Positions 8,503 to 14,896 of a DNA stretch of 14,951 bases are shown here, one piece after another. Numbering within the stretch: position 1 is the first letter of the stretch; each line of letters starts with the position of its first letter. The position numbers and the translations under genes are program-made. The notes below the pieces were generated by a model. The model made no database searches. It was given only the letters and a program-made list of their open reading frames with translations, and had not been told where the DNA came from. Origin of the DNA: JAJYSO01 sp964495935 (GTDB lineage Bacteria > Bacteroidota > Bacteroidia > Flavobacteriales > Flavobacteriaceae); NCBI GenBank assembly GCA_964495935.1, contig CAZBXQ010000074.1:1-14951 (forward strand), given 5' to 3'.

Positions 8503-9249
8503 TTAAAATGCTTTCGCATCGGTATGCAGCAATTCTACTAATTCATCCAAATTATCGGGATCAACCATTTTGATATCGCCTTTTGGAGCCGGTTTTTCAA
8601 ATTTTGTAATATTGGTCTTGGCATGAGCTTCATCGGCTCCCACGACTTTCAGCGGTTTTTTACGAGCCATCATGATGCCTCGCATATTGGGAATTTTCAG
8701 ATCATCTTCTTCAACGATCCCTTTCTGACCACCAACGACAAGAGGAAGAGCCATGCTTAATGTTTCTTTGCCACCTTCGATTTCCCGAATAGCGGTAGCT
8801 TTTCCGTCTTCAACCTCCAGCCCGATACATCTACTCACAAAATTGGCACCGATTAATTGAGCGATCATCCCGGGAACGGCACCTCCGTTATAATCGATGG
8901 ATTCGCGACCGGCGATAATCAGATCATATTCTCCTTCTTGGGCGACCTTAGCCAGATTTTTGGCCACTTGAAAGCTGTCTTTAGCGGGGGTATCGACCCG
9001 AATTGCGCTATCGGCTCCAATAGCAAGTGCCTTTCGTAAAGTGGATTCTGTTTCTTTTTCACCTACATTAACGACATCAACCGTAGCTCCTTGTTTTTCT
9101 TTGAACCACATGGCGCGGGTCAATCCAAACTCATCGTTGGGGTTAATGATGTATTGCACCCCGCTGGTGTCAAATTGTGTATCGTTATTGGTAAAATTGA
9201 TCTTTGATGTCGTATCGGGTACGTGACTAATACAGACTAAAATTTTCAT
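8503..9249 (-). CDS. etfB: Electron transfer flavoprotein subunit beta
   Basis: EtfB is the AMP-binding partner of EtfA in the heterodimeric electron carrier. It has 248 residues when started at the ATG at 9247-9249, giving MKILVCISHVPDT, the standard family start. A longer frame opens upstream at 9297, but its 16 extra residues have no family counterpart and overlap the -7 element, so I reject it. Recognisable parts are the N-terminal VCISHVPDT, the IIAGRESIDYNGGAVPGMIAQ nucleotide-binding segment, and the family signature VVGGQKGIVEEDDLKIPNMRGIMMARKKPL. It is first in the etfBA operon and divergent from pdhB, with 164 bp between the two start codons. Confidence 0.96.
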   Translation of the reverse strand: MKILVCISHVPDTTSKINFTNNDTQFDTSGVQYIINPNDEFGLTRAMWFKEKQGATVDVVNVGEKETESTLRKALAIGADSAIRVDTPAKDSFQVAKNLAKVAQEGEYDLIIAGRESIDYNGGAVPGMIAQLIGANFVSRCIGLEVEDGKATAIREIEGGKETLSMALPLVVGGQKGIVEEDDLKIPNMRGIMMARKKPLKVVGADEAHAKTNITKFEKPAPKGDIKMVDPDNLDELVELLHTDAKAF

Positions 9250-9294
9250 TATTAATATAGTTTTATAAAGTGTAAACGTGGATTTGAATTCGCA

Positions 9295-9302
9295 CAAATA
9301 TA
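9295..9302 (-). promoter_or_regulatory. Probable -7 element of the etfBA operon
   Basis: The minus strand reads TATATTTG, a perfect match to TAnnTTTG, about 45 bases before the etfB ATG. I do not see a TTG at the ideal 19-base spacing; the nearest, at 9314-9316, leaves only 11 bases. The call rests on the -7 box and its position. Confidence 0.5.
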
Positions 9303-9379
9303 CATAAAATGCCCAAATTCGGAGAATTCCGTCTTGTTATAATTTTATAAATAAAGTGGCGTATAAAGCCAGTTATTTG

Positions 9380-9387
9380 TATTTTCG
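9380..9387 (+). promoter_or_regulatory. Possible -7 element of pdhB
   Basis: TATTTTCG differs from TAnnTTTG at one position and lies 26 bases before the pdhB ATG at 9414. No well-spaced TTG was found upstream. Confidence 0.35.
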
Positions 9388-9413
9388 CAACTCAAGTAAT
9401 AGAATCGTAAACT

Positions 9414-10391
9414 ATGAGAGAAATTCAATTTAGAGAAGCCGTGTGCGAGGCTATGAGCGAGGAGATGAGAAGAGATGAAGCCGTTTATTTAATGGGCGAA
9501 GAAGTGGCCGAATATAATGGAGCGTATAAAGCCTCCAAAGGAATGTTGGATGAGTTTGGCCCCGAACGGGTAATTGATACGCCCATTTCAGAATCCGGGT
9601 TTAGCGGGGTCGGAGTGGGAAGTGCCATGGTGGGAACCCGTCCCATTATCGAGTATATGACCTTTAACTTCTCCCTTGTTGGGATCGATCAGATTATCAA
9701 CAATGCTTCCAAGATTCGTCAGATGTCAGGCGGGCAGTTTAATATTCCTATTGTTTTTCGTGGGCCTACGGCTTCAGCAGGGCAATTGGCAGCGACACAC
9801 TCTCAGGCTTTTGATAATTGGTATGCCAATACACCCGGATTGAAAGTGATTGTTCCCTCCACACCATACGATGCAAAAGGATTATTGAAAACGGCTATTC
9901 GGGACGATGACCCGGTGATCTTTATGGAGAGTGAGCAAATGTACGGTGATAAAGGAGAAGTTCCGGAAGAAGAATACCTGATTCCGATAGGGAAAGCCGA
10001 TATTAAACGAGAAGGAACGGATGTGACGATTGTCTCCTTTGGAAAAATTATAAAAGAAGCGCATAAAGCTGCCGAAAAGCTGGCAGAAGATGATATTTCT
10101 TGCGAAATTATTGATTTGCGAACGGTTCGCCCCATGGATCATGAAACGATTCTCAATTCGGTTAAGAAAACTAACCGAATCGTGGTGCTTGAAGAGGCAT
10201 GGCCCTTTGGAAGTATAGCGAGCGAAATTACGTATCAGGTACAAAGTAAAGCTTTTGACTATCTCGATGCACCAATCCAGCGAATTACCACGGCCGATAC
10301 CCCGGCTCCTTATTCTCCGGTTCTTTTTAAAGAGTGGTTGCCCAATAGTGAAGATGTAATCAAGGCCGTTCACAAGGTTCTGTATAAATAA
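9414..10391 (+). CDS. pdhB: Pyruvate dehydrogenase E1 component subunit beta
   Basis: PdhB is the beta chain of the heterotetrameric thiamine-diphosphate E1 enzyme, which decarboxylates pyruvate for acetyl-CoA synthesis. At 325 residues it is full length. Motifs fit the pyruvate-specific family: GEEVAEYNGAYKASKGM near residue 28, DTPISESGFSGVGVGSA with the ThDP-contacting glutamate E60, EYMTFNFSLVGIDQIINNASK, and H129 in ATHSQAFDNWY. The C-terminal transketolase domain carries EEAWPFGSIASEI. A branched-chain 2-oxoacid E1-beta is less likely given the close match to pyruvate-type sequences. No E1-alpha or E2 gene is adjacent. The gene appears monocistronic, ending in an intrinsic terminator. 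The ATG at 9414 is the first in frame and matches the conserved N-terminus MREIQFREA. Confidence 0.95.
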   Translation: MREIQFREAVCEAMSEEMRRDEAVYLMGEEVAEYNGAYKASKGMLDEFGPERVIDTPISESGFSGVGVGSAMVGTRPIIEYMTFNFSLVGIDQIINNASKIRQMSGGQFNIPIVFRGPTASAGQLAATHSQAFDNWYANTPGLKVIVPSTPYDAKGLLKTAIRDDDPVIFMESEQMYGDKGEVPEEEYLIPIGKADIKREGTDVTIVSFGKIIKEAHKAAEKLAEDDISCEIIDLRTVRPMDHETILNSVKKTNRIVVLEEAWPFGSIASEITYQVQSKAFDYLDAPIQRITTADTPAPYSPVLFKEWLPNSEDVIKAVHKVLYK

Positions 10392-10432
10392 TAAGCCTGT
10401 TCCAAAGGACCAGAACAACCGAAACAGAATAT

Positions 10433-10471
10433 AAAATCACCTTGAGCGTACCCCTTTAAGGTGATTTTTTT
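10433..10471 (+). terminator. Rho-independent terminator after pdhB
   Basis: AAAATCACCTT at 10433-10443 and AAGGTGATTTT at 10458-10468 form an 11-bp perfect stem around a 14-nt loop. T residues run from 10465 to 10471. It begins about 40 nt past the pdhB stop and separates pdhB from folP. The A tract in the left arm gives it some potential on the opposite strand too, but no gene needs that. Confidence 0.85.
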
Positions 10472-10522
10472 ATGGATGGAGAAAGGGAATGGATATTGAC
10501 AAATAGAATTTAGACTTGTAGA

Positions 10523-11350
10523 ATGACGATTACTTGTAAAGGAAATCTGATCGACCTCTCGAGGCCGAAGATCATGGGAATTTTAAACATGACTCCGGAT
10601 TCCTTTTATGACGGGGGAAGTTATACTTCAGACCAAGAAGCACTTATACAAGTCGAAAAAATGCTGGAGGAAGGAGCCGATTTTATCGATATTGGCGGAC
10701 AGAGTACGCGGCCCACATCTACCTTTTTAAAACCCGATGAAGAACTTCAACGCGTTCTACCCATTCTTGAAAGAGTCCTTAAGGAATTTCCCGATGTGCT
10801 GGTTTCTATCGATACCTTTTATAGCACAGTAGCCCAAAAAACAGTGGAATACGGAGCCTCAATAATTAACGATATATCTGCGGGGAATCTGGATCGAGAT
10901 ATGATGCCCACGGTAGCCCGACTACAGGTTCCTTATATTATGATGCACATGCGAGGAACGCCGCAAACCATGCAACAGCATACCAATTATAAGAATTTGC
11001 TGGAAGAAATACGGTTTTATTTTTCGCAGAAAATCGATACAGCCCGCACTTGGGGCATTAACGACTTAATTATTGATCCCGGTTTTGGATTTTCTAAAAC
11101 AAAGAAGCAGAATTTTGAACTCCTTAAAAAACTTGAATTATTTCATACGTTTGAACTCCCTGTTCTTATGGGGGTATCGAGAAAATCCACTATTTATAAA
11201 ACACTGGGTACGACTTCGCAAAAGAGTCTAAATGGGACAACGGTACTGCATACGCTATCCCTCCTAAAAGGTACTTCTATTCTACGGGTTCATGATGTCA
11301 GGGAAGCAGTAGAGTGCGTTCGGCTATGCACGGCTTATTTAGAGGCCTGA
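10523..11350 (+). CDS. folP: Dihydropteroate synthase
   Basis: FolP condenses 4-aminobenzoate with hydroxymethyl-dihydropterin pyrophosphate in folate synthesis and is the sulfonamide target. It is a cytosolic TIM barrel; at 275 residues it is complete. All family motifs are intact: MGILNMTPDSFYDGG (18-32, N22), DFIDIGGQSTRP (53-64), SIDTFY (95-100, D97), INDISAG (115-121), MHMRGTPQTMQ (141-151), IIDPGFGFSKTKKQN (183-197, D185), MGVSRKS (216-222, K221) and RVHDV (255-259). The ATG at 10523 lies close behind the pdhB terminator. cdaA follows on the same strand, a pairing I recall as common in Bacteroidota, but a 342-bp spacer with its own -7 box separates them here. Confidence 0.96.
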   Translation: MTITCKGNLIDLSRPKIMGILNMTPDSFYDGGSYTSDQEALIQVEKMLEEGADFIDIGGQSTRPTSTFLKPDEELQRVLPILERVLKEFPDVLVSIDTFYSTVAQKTVEYGASIINDISAGNLDRDMMPTVARLQVPYIMMHMRGTPQTMQQHTNYKNLLEEIRFYFSQKIDTARTWGINDLIIDPGFGFSKTKKQNFELLKKLELFHTFELPVLMGVSRKSTIYKTLGTTSQKSLNGTTVLHTLSLLKGTSILRVHDVREAVECVRLCTAYLEA

Positions 11351-11485
11351 TCCCGGAATCTTTTTTATGACTACAAAGAGAGAGTAGGAATGATATTGCA
11401 TTTGGCAGCAGTTTGAGTTACCTTACTCCCCGTTTTGGTAACAGATTCTATCTTCCTTAAATGCTGTTTTTAATGCCCAAAAATT

Positions 11486-11493
11486 TATATTTG
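11486..11493 (+). promoter_or_regulatory. Putative -7 element for cdaA
   Basis: TATATTTG matches TAnnTTTG exactly. At the 19-base spacing the upstream triplet is CTG (11464-11466) rather than TTG. If used, it would give cdaA an unusually long 5' leader of about 190 nt. Confidence 0.4.
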
Positions 11494-11650
11494 TAAATAA
11501 AATGATTGTTCGGGAAGTGCCCCAATTTCTATTAAAGACCTGATTTTTGATGGCCCCACATAAAGGGAATGCAACTATAAATGACCGTTAAAAGAGGCTT
11601 CTTTAAGGATGGAATAAAATCTTTTTAGGGAAGTAAAGGAAACATATTGG

Positions 11651-11686
11651 ATGGAAACTAAGAGAATGGATAATCATATAAAATAA
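11651..11686 (+). other. In-frame 11-codon leader ORF before cdaA
   Basis: ATG at 11651 opens METKRMDNHIK and ends at TAA (11684-11686), in the same frame as cdaA and only two codons before its TTG start. AAAGGA at 11635-11640 lies about 10 nt upstream and could act as a ribosome site. It may couple translation into cdaA, or the stop may be a mutation or base error in a longer N-terminus. It could also be chance. Confidence 0.25.
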
Positions 11687-11692
11687 AAAGCA

Positions 11693-12469
11693 TTGGACTT
11701 TCTTCATATACACTTAATAGACGTTCTGGATGTTTTCCTTCTTACAGTCCTGCTTTATTATGTCTATAAGCTTGTAAAAGGCACGGCAGCGGTCAATATT
11801 TTTATTGGGATTGTTATTGTTTATTTGTTTTGGCAGCTCACCCGAAATCTGGAAATGGAGATGTTGAGCGGCGTGTTGGGAGAATTTGTCAAGGTGGGAG
11901 TGGTATTGTTGATTGTCGTTTTCCAACAGGAAATCAGAAAGTTCCTGTTAATGATAGGTTCGGCAAATTTTAAAAGTAAGAATTCTTTTTTACGGCAATG
12001 GCGTTTTGCCAAAGATGATGGAGATAATGTCCTGACCGATATCGACGCAATTGTAGAAGCTTGTTTTCAGATGGGGAAGACCAGTACCGGAGCCTTAATC
12101 GTGATTCAGCGGCAAACCAGCTTGGATTTTGTTAAAAAAACCGGAGATAAAATGGATATCAAGGTAAATATTCCCATCATCAAATCAATCTTTTATAAGA
12201 ACAGCACCTTACACGACGGAGCCATGATTATTGAAGATAATATGATCTCGGCAACACGGGCAATATTACCGGTTTCCAACAGTCGGGATATTCCGTTACG
12301 GTATGGATTGCGGCATCGGGCAGCGGTTGGAATCACCGAGAAGACCGATGCGATCGCACTGGTTGTGAGTGAAGAAAGCGGCCTGATTTCCTATATTGTG
12401 GATGGCGAGTTTAGAAAGTATGAGGGCAAGGAAGATCTCCTGAAAAAGTTAAGAGAAGATTTGAGCTAA
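11693..12469 (+). CDS. cdaA: Membrane-bound diadenylate cyclase (c-di-AMP synthase, CdaA type)
   Basis: CdaA condenses two ATP into cyclic di-AMP, a second messenger linked to potassium, osmotic and envelope homeostasis. The 258-residue protein has the CdaA layout: three N-terminal membrane helices (about 12-28, 32-49 and 64-79) and a C-terminal DAC domain. The DAC catalytic motifs are intact: DGA at 175-177 (STLHDGAMIIEDN) and RHR at 207-209 (GLRHRAAVGITEKTDA). The start is TTG. An in-frame TAA nine bases upstream excludes any earlier start, and the next ATG (residue 55) would remove two membrane helices. The M-D-F start also fits relatives as I remember them. No CdaR/YbbR regulator gene is adjacent, unlike in Firmicutes. 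Confidence 0.93.
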   Translation: MDFLHIHLIDVLDVFLLTVLLYYVYKLVKGTAAVNIFIGIVIVYLFWQLTRNLEMEMLSGVLGEFVKVGVVLLIVVFQQEIRKFLLMIGSANFKSKNSFLRQWRFAKDDGDNVLTDIDAIVEACFQMGKTSTGALIVIQRQTSLDFVKKTGDKMDIKVNIPIIKSIFYKNSTLHDGAMIIEDNMISATRAILPVSNSRDIPLRYGLRHRAAVGITEKTDAIALVVSEESGLISYIVDGEFRKYEGKEDLLKKLREDLS

Positions 12470-13519
12470 TTACTTTTCCACAATCTCCACTTCAAAAAGC
12501 TTGTCCCATTTTTTTCCGGTGACATAGAGTTTTCCATTGGAAGGATTATAGGCAATCCCGTTTAAGACATCAGCCTCTTTGTTGTTTTGTTTGGCTTTGA
12601 GACCTCTAAAATCGATGACCCCTTCCACAATTCCGGTAACGGGATCAATGATAAGTACCCCGTCTTTTTGCCAGGTATTGGCATAAATTTTTCCATCAAC
12701 CCATTCCAACTCGTTGACTTTTGAGGCCAGAGCCGTGTTGGTTACCGGATTGATATAATATTTTTCCTCAAGCGTATCGGGATCCAGAATCCAAATTTTG
12801 TCGGTTCCATCACTTTTGTACAGTAATTTCCCGTCATTACATAATCCCCATCCTTCTTTACTTTTTTTATAGGCGAAGGAGTCCTTTAGGGCAAAAGTAT
12901 GAACGTCATATATAAACCCCATTCCTTCGCGCCAGGTCAGTTGGTAGATTTTATCGTTTAGAATAGTAATTCCTTCACCGAAATATTCGCGATCCAATTT
13001 TTTCCGTTTTAAAACCGCTCCGGTTTTTAGATCTACTTTTCGCAATTCAGAGACTCCATACATTCCGGTTCCTTCGTAGAGCGTGTCCTCGTAAAATTCC
13101 AGACCTTGAGTAAAGGCTTTTGGATCATGCGGATAGGTGTTTTTGATTGTATAGGTGTAAACCTTGGGCTTCTGTTGGGCATAGAGTACCACGTCTTTAG
13201 AAATAAGGATGGTATCCCCCTCATAAAAAATGAGTGCCGTTAAGGAATGCTGCCCCAAGGGAGAATGAAGCTGGATTTTTAAAGATTCCGCTTTACGGCA
13301 AGTTCCCAGTTTTTTCCCAAAAAAGGAGTATTGAACAGAGTCAAAATCAATCTTACTGGAGACTTTAAGGACAACTTGAGCACCGGCTCGTAGTTTTTTA
13401 TCGGGATGATTTACCGTGAACTTGTAATTCTTTTTATTCAGATGATTGCGAGAATTACAAGAAATTAAAATCCCCAGTGTGAATAGCAATAAAAGATGAT
13501 GTACACGTAATATTTTCAT
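12470..13519 (-). CDS. Glutaminyl-peptide cyclotransferase (glutamine cyclotransferase family), lipoprotein
   Basis: Members of this family cyclise N-terminal glutamine to pyroglutamate on peptides and proteins. The protein has 349 residues. A lipoprotein signal ends in L-I-S-C with the acylated cysteine at 21, so it should act in the periplasm or at the envelope. Residues about 30-115 form an extra beta-rich, possibly Ig-like domain. The catalytic beta-propeller follows: HDPKAFTQGLEF (131-142), LYEGTGMYGVSELRKVD, YFGEGITILNDKIYQLTW (179-196), EGWGLCNDG (222-230), VNELEWVDGKIYANTW (268-283), VLNGIAYNP (318-326) and VTGKKWDKLFEVE (333-345). The stop abuts that of cdaA with no spacer. It is divergent from the small membrane protein gene at 13623. 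Confidence 0.92.
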   Translation of the reverse strand: MKILRVHHLLLLFTLGILISCNSRNHLNKKNYKFTVNHPDKKLRAGAQVVLKVSSKIDFDSVQYSFFGKKLGTCRKAESLKIQLHSPLGQHSLTALIFYEGDTILISKDVVLYAQQKPKVYTYTIKNTYPHDPKAFTQGLEFYEDTLYEGTGMYGVSELRKVDLKTGAVLKRKKLDREYFGEGITILNDKIYQLTWREGMGFIYDVHTFALKDSFAYKKSKEGWGLCNDGKLLYKSDGTDKIWILDPDTLEEKYYINPVTNTALASKVNELEWVDGKIYANTWQKDGVLIIDPVTGIVEGVIDFRGLKAKQNNKEADVLNGIAYNPSNGKLYVTGKKWDKLFEVEIVEK

Positions 13520-13541
13520 AAACCATAAAGTTTTGCGTTTA

Positions 13542-13549
13542 CAAATTTA
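13542..13549 (-). promoter_or_regulatory. Probable -7 element of the glutaminyl cyclase gene
   Basis: The minus strand reads TAAATTTG, a perfect TAnnTTTG, 22 bases before the ATG at 13517-13519. No TTG sits at the ideal spacing. This implies a short leader. Confidence 0.45.
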
Positions 13550-13622
13550 ATCTAAAATGTAGGTTTAACTTTTGCAGGACCGCAATAAATGTCTTTATTT
13601 TGATTCTTTAAAGGTAAAAATT

Positions 13623-14141
13623 ATGGGTACAATCATCGTACAGCTCTTTTTGACCATTATTCCCTGTATTGTTGTCGGGCTGATTGCCTACAATTTTTTT
13701 AAAAACTATGTGGCCGATCAAGACAATCGACGTTTATATGAACTTAAGAAGGAAACAAAAAAAGAAGCACTTCCGTATCGCATCCAGGCGTTGGAACGAT
13801 TAACCTTGTTTATGGAGCGCATAGACCCTCACCAATTGCTCATTCGGGTGAAACCCTCCGATGATGCAAAAACAGATTATGCACAAGTGTTGATCGGGGT
13901 TATTGAACAAGAATATCATCATAACGTAGCCCAGCAGATTTATGTGAGTGACCGGTGTTGGAAGGCTATTAAAACCAGTAAAAATGCAACTATAAATTTA
14001 ATTCGTAAAGCGGCTGATCGGGAAGATGTTATCACCGCAGAAGAATTGCGGCACCAGCTCTTCATCAATCTGGAGACCGAAGAATCGCCCAGCGAACTGG
14101 GAATCCAGTTTCTCAAAAGAGAGACTATGGAACTCTGGTGA
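13623..14141 (+). CDS. Conserved flavobacterial membrane-anchored protein of unknown function
   Basis: I chose the ATG at 13623 (172 residues), which has AAGG about 10 nt upstream and begins MGTIIVQLFLTIIP. A TTG start 17 codons earlier lacks support. One N-terminal membrane helix (about 5-26) is followed by a charged, probably cytosolic helical domain: NRRLYELKKETKKEALPYRIQALERL, LLIRVKP (72-78), IEQEYHHNVAQQIYVSD (94-110) and CWKAIKTSKNATINLIRKAA (112-131). I recall very similar proteins across Flavobacteriaceae, often beside the glutaminyl cyclase gene, and annotated only as hypothetical. No catalytic motif is apparent, and the function is unknown. A C-terminal LW follows a short acidic stretch. 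Confidence 0.82.
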   Translation: MGTIIVQLFLTIIPCIVVGLIAYNFFKNYVADQDNRRLYELKKETKKEALPYRIQALERLTLFMERIDPHQLLIRVKPSDDAKTDYAQVLIGVIEQEYHHNVAQQIYVSDRCWKAIKTSKNATINLIRKAADREDVITAEELRHQLFINLETEESPSELGIQFLKRETMELW

Positions 14142-14175
14142 TGAGACGCGCGATTATCGGGTCACTTCCGTATTT

Positions 14176-14868
14176 TTATTCCTGAGCTATCTTCCATAAC
14201 GGATCCTCCGGAGTTGGCGCGACAAAATGAATTTCCTCCTTTTGAACCGGATGCATAATCGTTAATTTTCGAGCGTGTAGGTGAATCCCTCCATTTTTAT
14301 TACTTCGGGGGAATCCATATTTTAAATCCCCCTTAATAGGGCATCCGATAACCGATAGTTGACTTCTAATTTGATGATGACGTCCGGTTTTTAAATCGAT
14401 TTCGAGCAGGCTGTAACGATTGAGGTGCTTTAGCGTTTTATAACGAAGCATTCCTTTTTTGCCGTTTTTTATTGCTTTGGGATAGGCATAGGACTTATTG
14501 TTTTTGGATTTTCGCTTTAAAAAATGAATTAATGTCCCGGCCTCGGGATGGGGTGCATTTTGTACAAGAGCCCAATATATTTTTTGAGGTTGATGATCGG
14601 CAAATTGACGATTGAGACGGGACAATGCTTTTGAGGTTTTGGCAAAGAGAACAACTCCACTGGTTGGCCGGTCGAGGCGATGTACCACCCCCAAATAAAC
14701 TTTCCCGGGTTTGTTATATTTCTCTTTTAGAAAGGCTTTGACCACTTCGTTCAACGGTTGATCGCCCGTTTTATCCCCCTGAACTAAATCGCCGCAACGT
14801 TTGTTGACCACTATAAGATGGTTGTCTTCATAGAGGATCTGTAAATTATTCTGACAAGAGTGGAGCAT
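14176..14868 (-). CDS. RluA-family RNA pseudouridine synthase (no S4 domain)
   Basis: This enzyme isomerises specific uridines in rRNA or tRNA to pseudouridine. The core is complete: QILYEDNHLIVVNKRCGDLVQGD at the start, the catalytic motif VVHRLDRPTSGVVLFAK with the nucleophilic aspartate in HRLD, IDLKTGRHHQIRSQL, and GCPIKGDLKYG with IHLHARKL. No N-terminal S4 domain is present, so it is a short RluC/RluD-type relative; the target nucleotide cannot be predicted. I chose the ATG at 14866-14868. A longer frame starts at 14904 with 12 extra lysine-rich residues, but that ATG lies inside the 55-bp end repeat and family members begin near ILYEDN. The gene converges with the hypothetical gene across 34 bp. 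Confidence 0.9.
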   Translation of the reverse strand: MLHSCQNNLQILYEDNHLIVVNKRCGDLVQGDKTGDQPLNEVVKAFLKEKYNKPGKVYLGVVHRLDRPTSGVVLFAKTSKALSRLNRQFADHQPQKIYWALVQNAPHPEAGTLIHFLKRKSKNNKSYAYPKAIKNGKKGMLRYKTLKHLNRYSLLEIDLKTGRHHQIRSQLSVIGCPIKGDLKYGFPRSNKNGGIHLHARKLTIMHPVQKEEIHFVAPTPEDPLWKIAQE

Positions 14869-14896
14869 CGACGATTTTTTTAATTTTTTAAATAAG

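Larger units (their letters stand above)
11351..11692 (+). other. 342-bp folP-cdaA spacer
   Basis: No conventional gene is visible. It contains a weak 6-bp hairpin (11417-11422 against 11437-11442, GTTACC/GGTAAC, 14-nt loop) without a T tract, so it is a poor terminator. Next comes a perfect -7 box at 11486-11493, then about 190 bases that would be a cdaA leader. Within the leader are a 13-codon frame at 11502 and an 11-codon frame at 11651-11686 that ends just before the cdaA start. No riboswitch class I know is recognisable. Confidence 0.5.

Noticed and set aside
9313..9331. Small dyad AATTC-GGA-GAATT between etfB and pdhB
   Set aside because: Five-base arms in A/T-rich DNA are expected by chance, and it sits outside the likely promoter boxes.
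10496..10518. TTGACA-like and TAGACTTG boxes before folP
   Set aside because: The spacing is only 12 bases and the -7-like box ends four bases from the ATG, so it cannot work as a normal promoter.
11502..11543. 13-codon frame MIVREVPQFLLKT in the folP-cdaA spacer
   Set aside because: It is too short, has no ribosome site and no recognisable sequence, and starts only eight bases after the putative -7 box.
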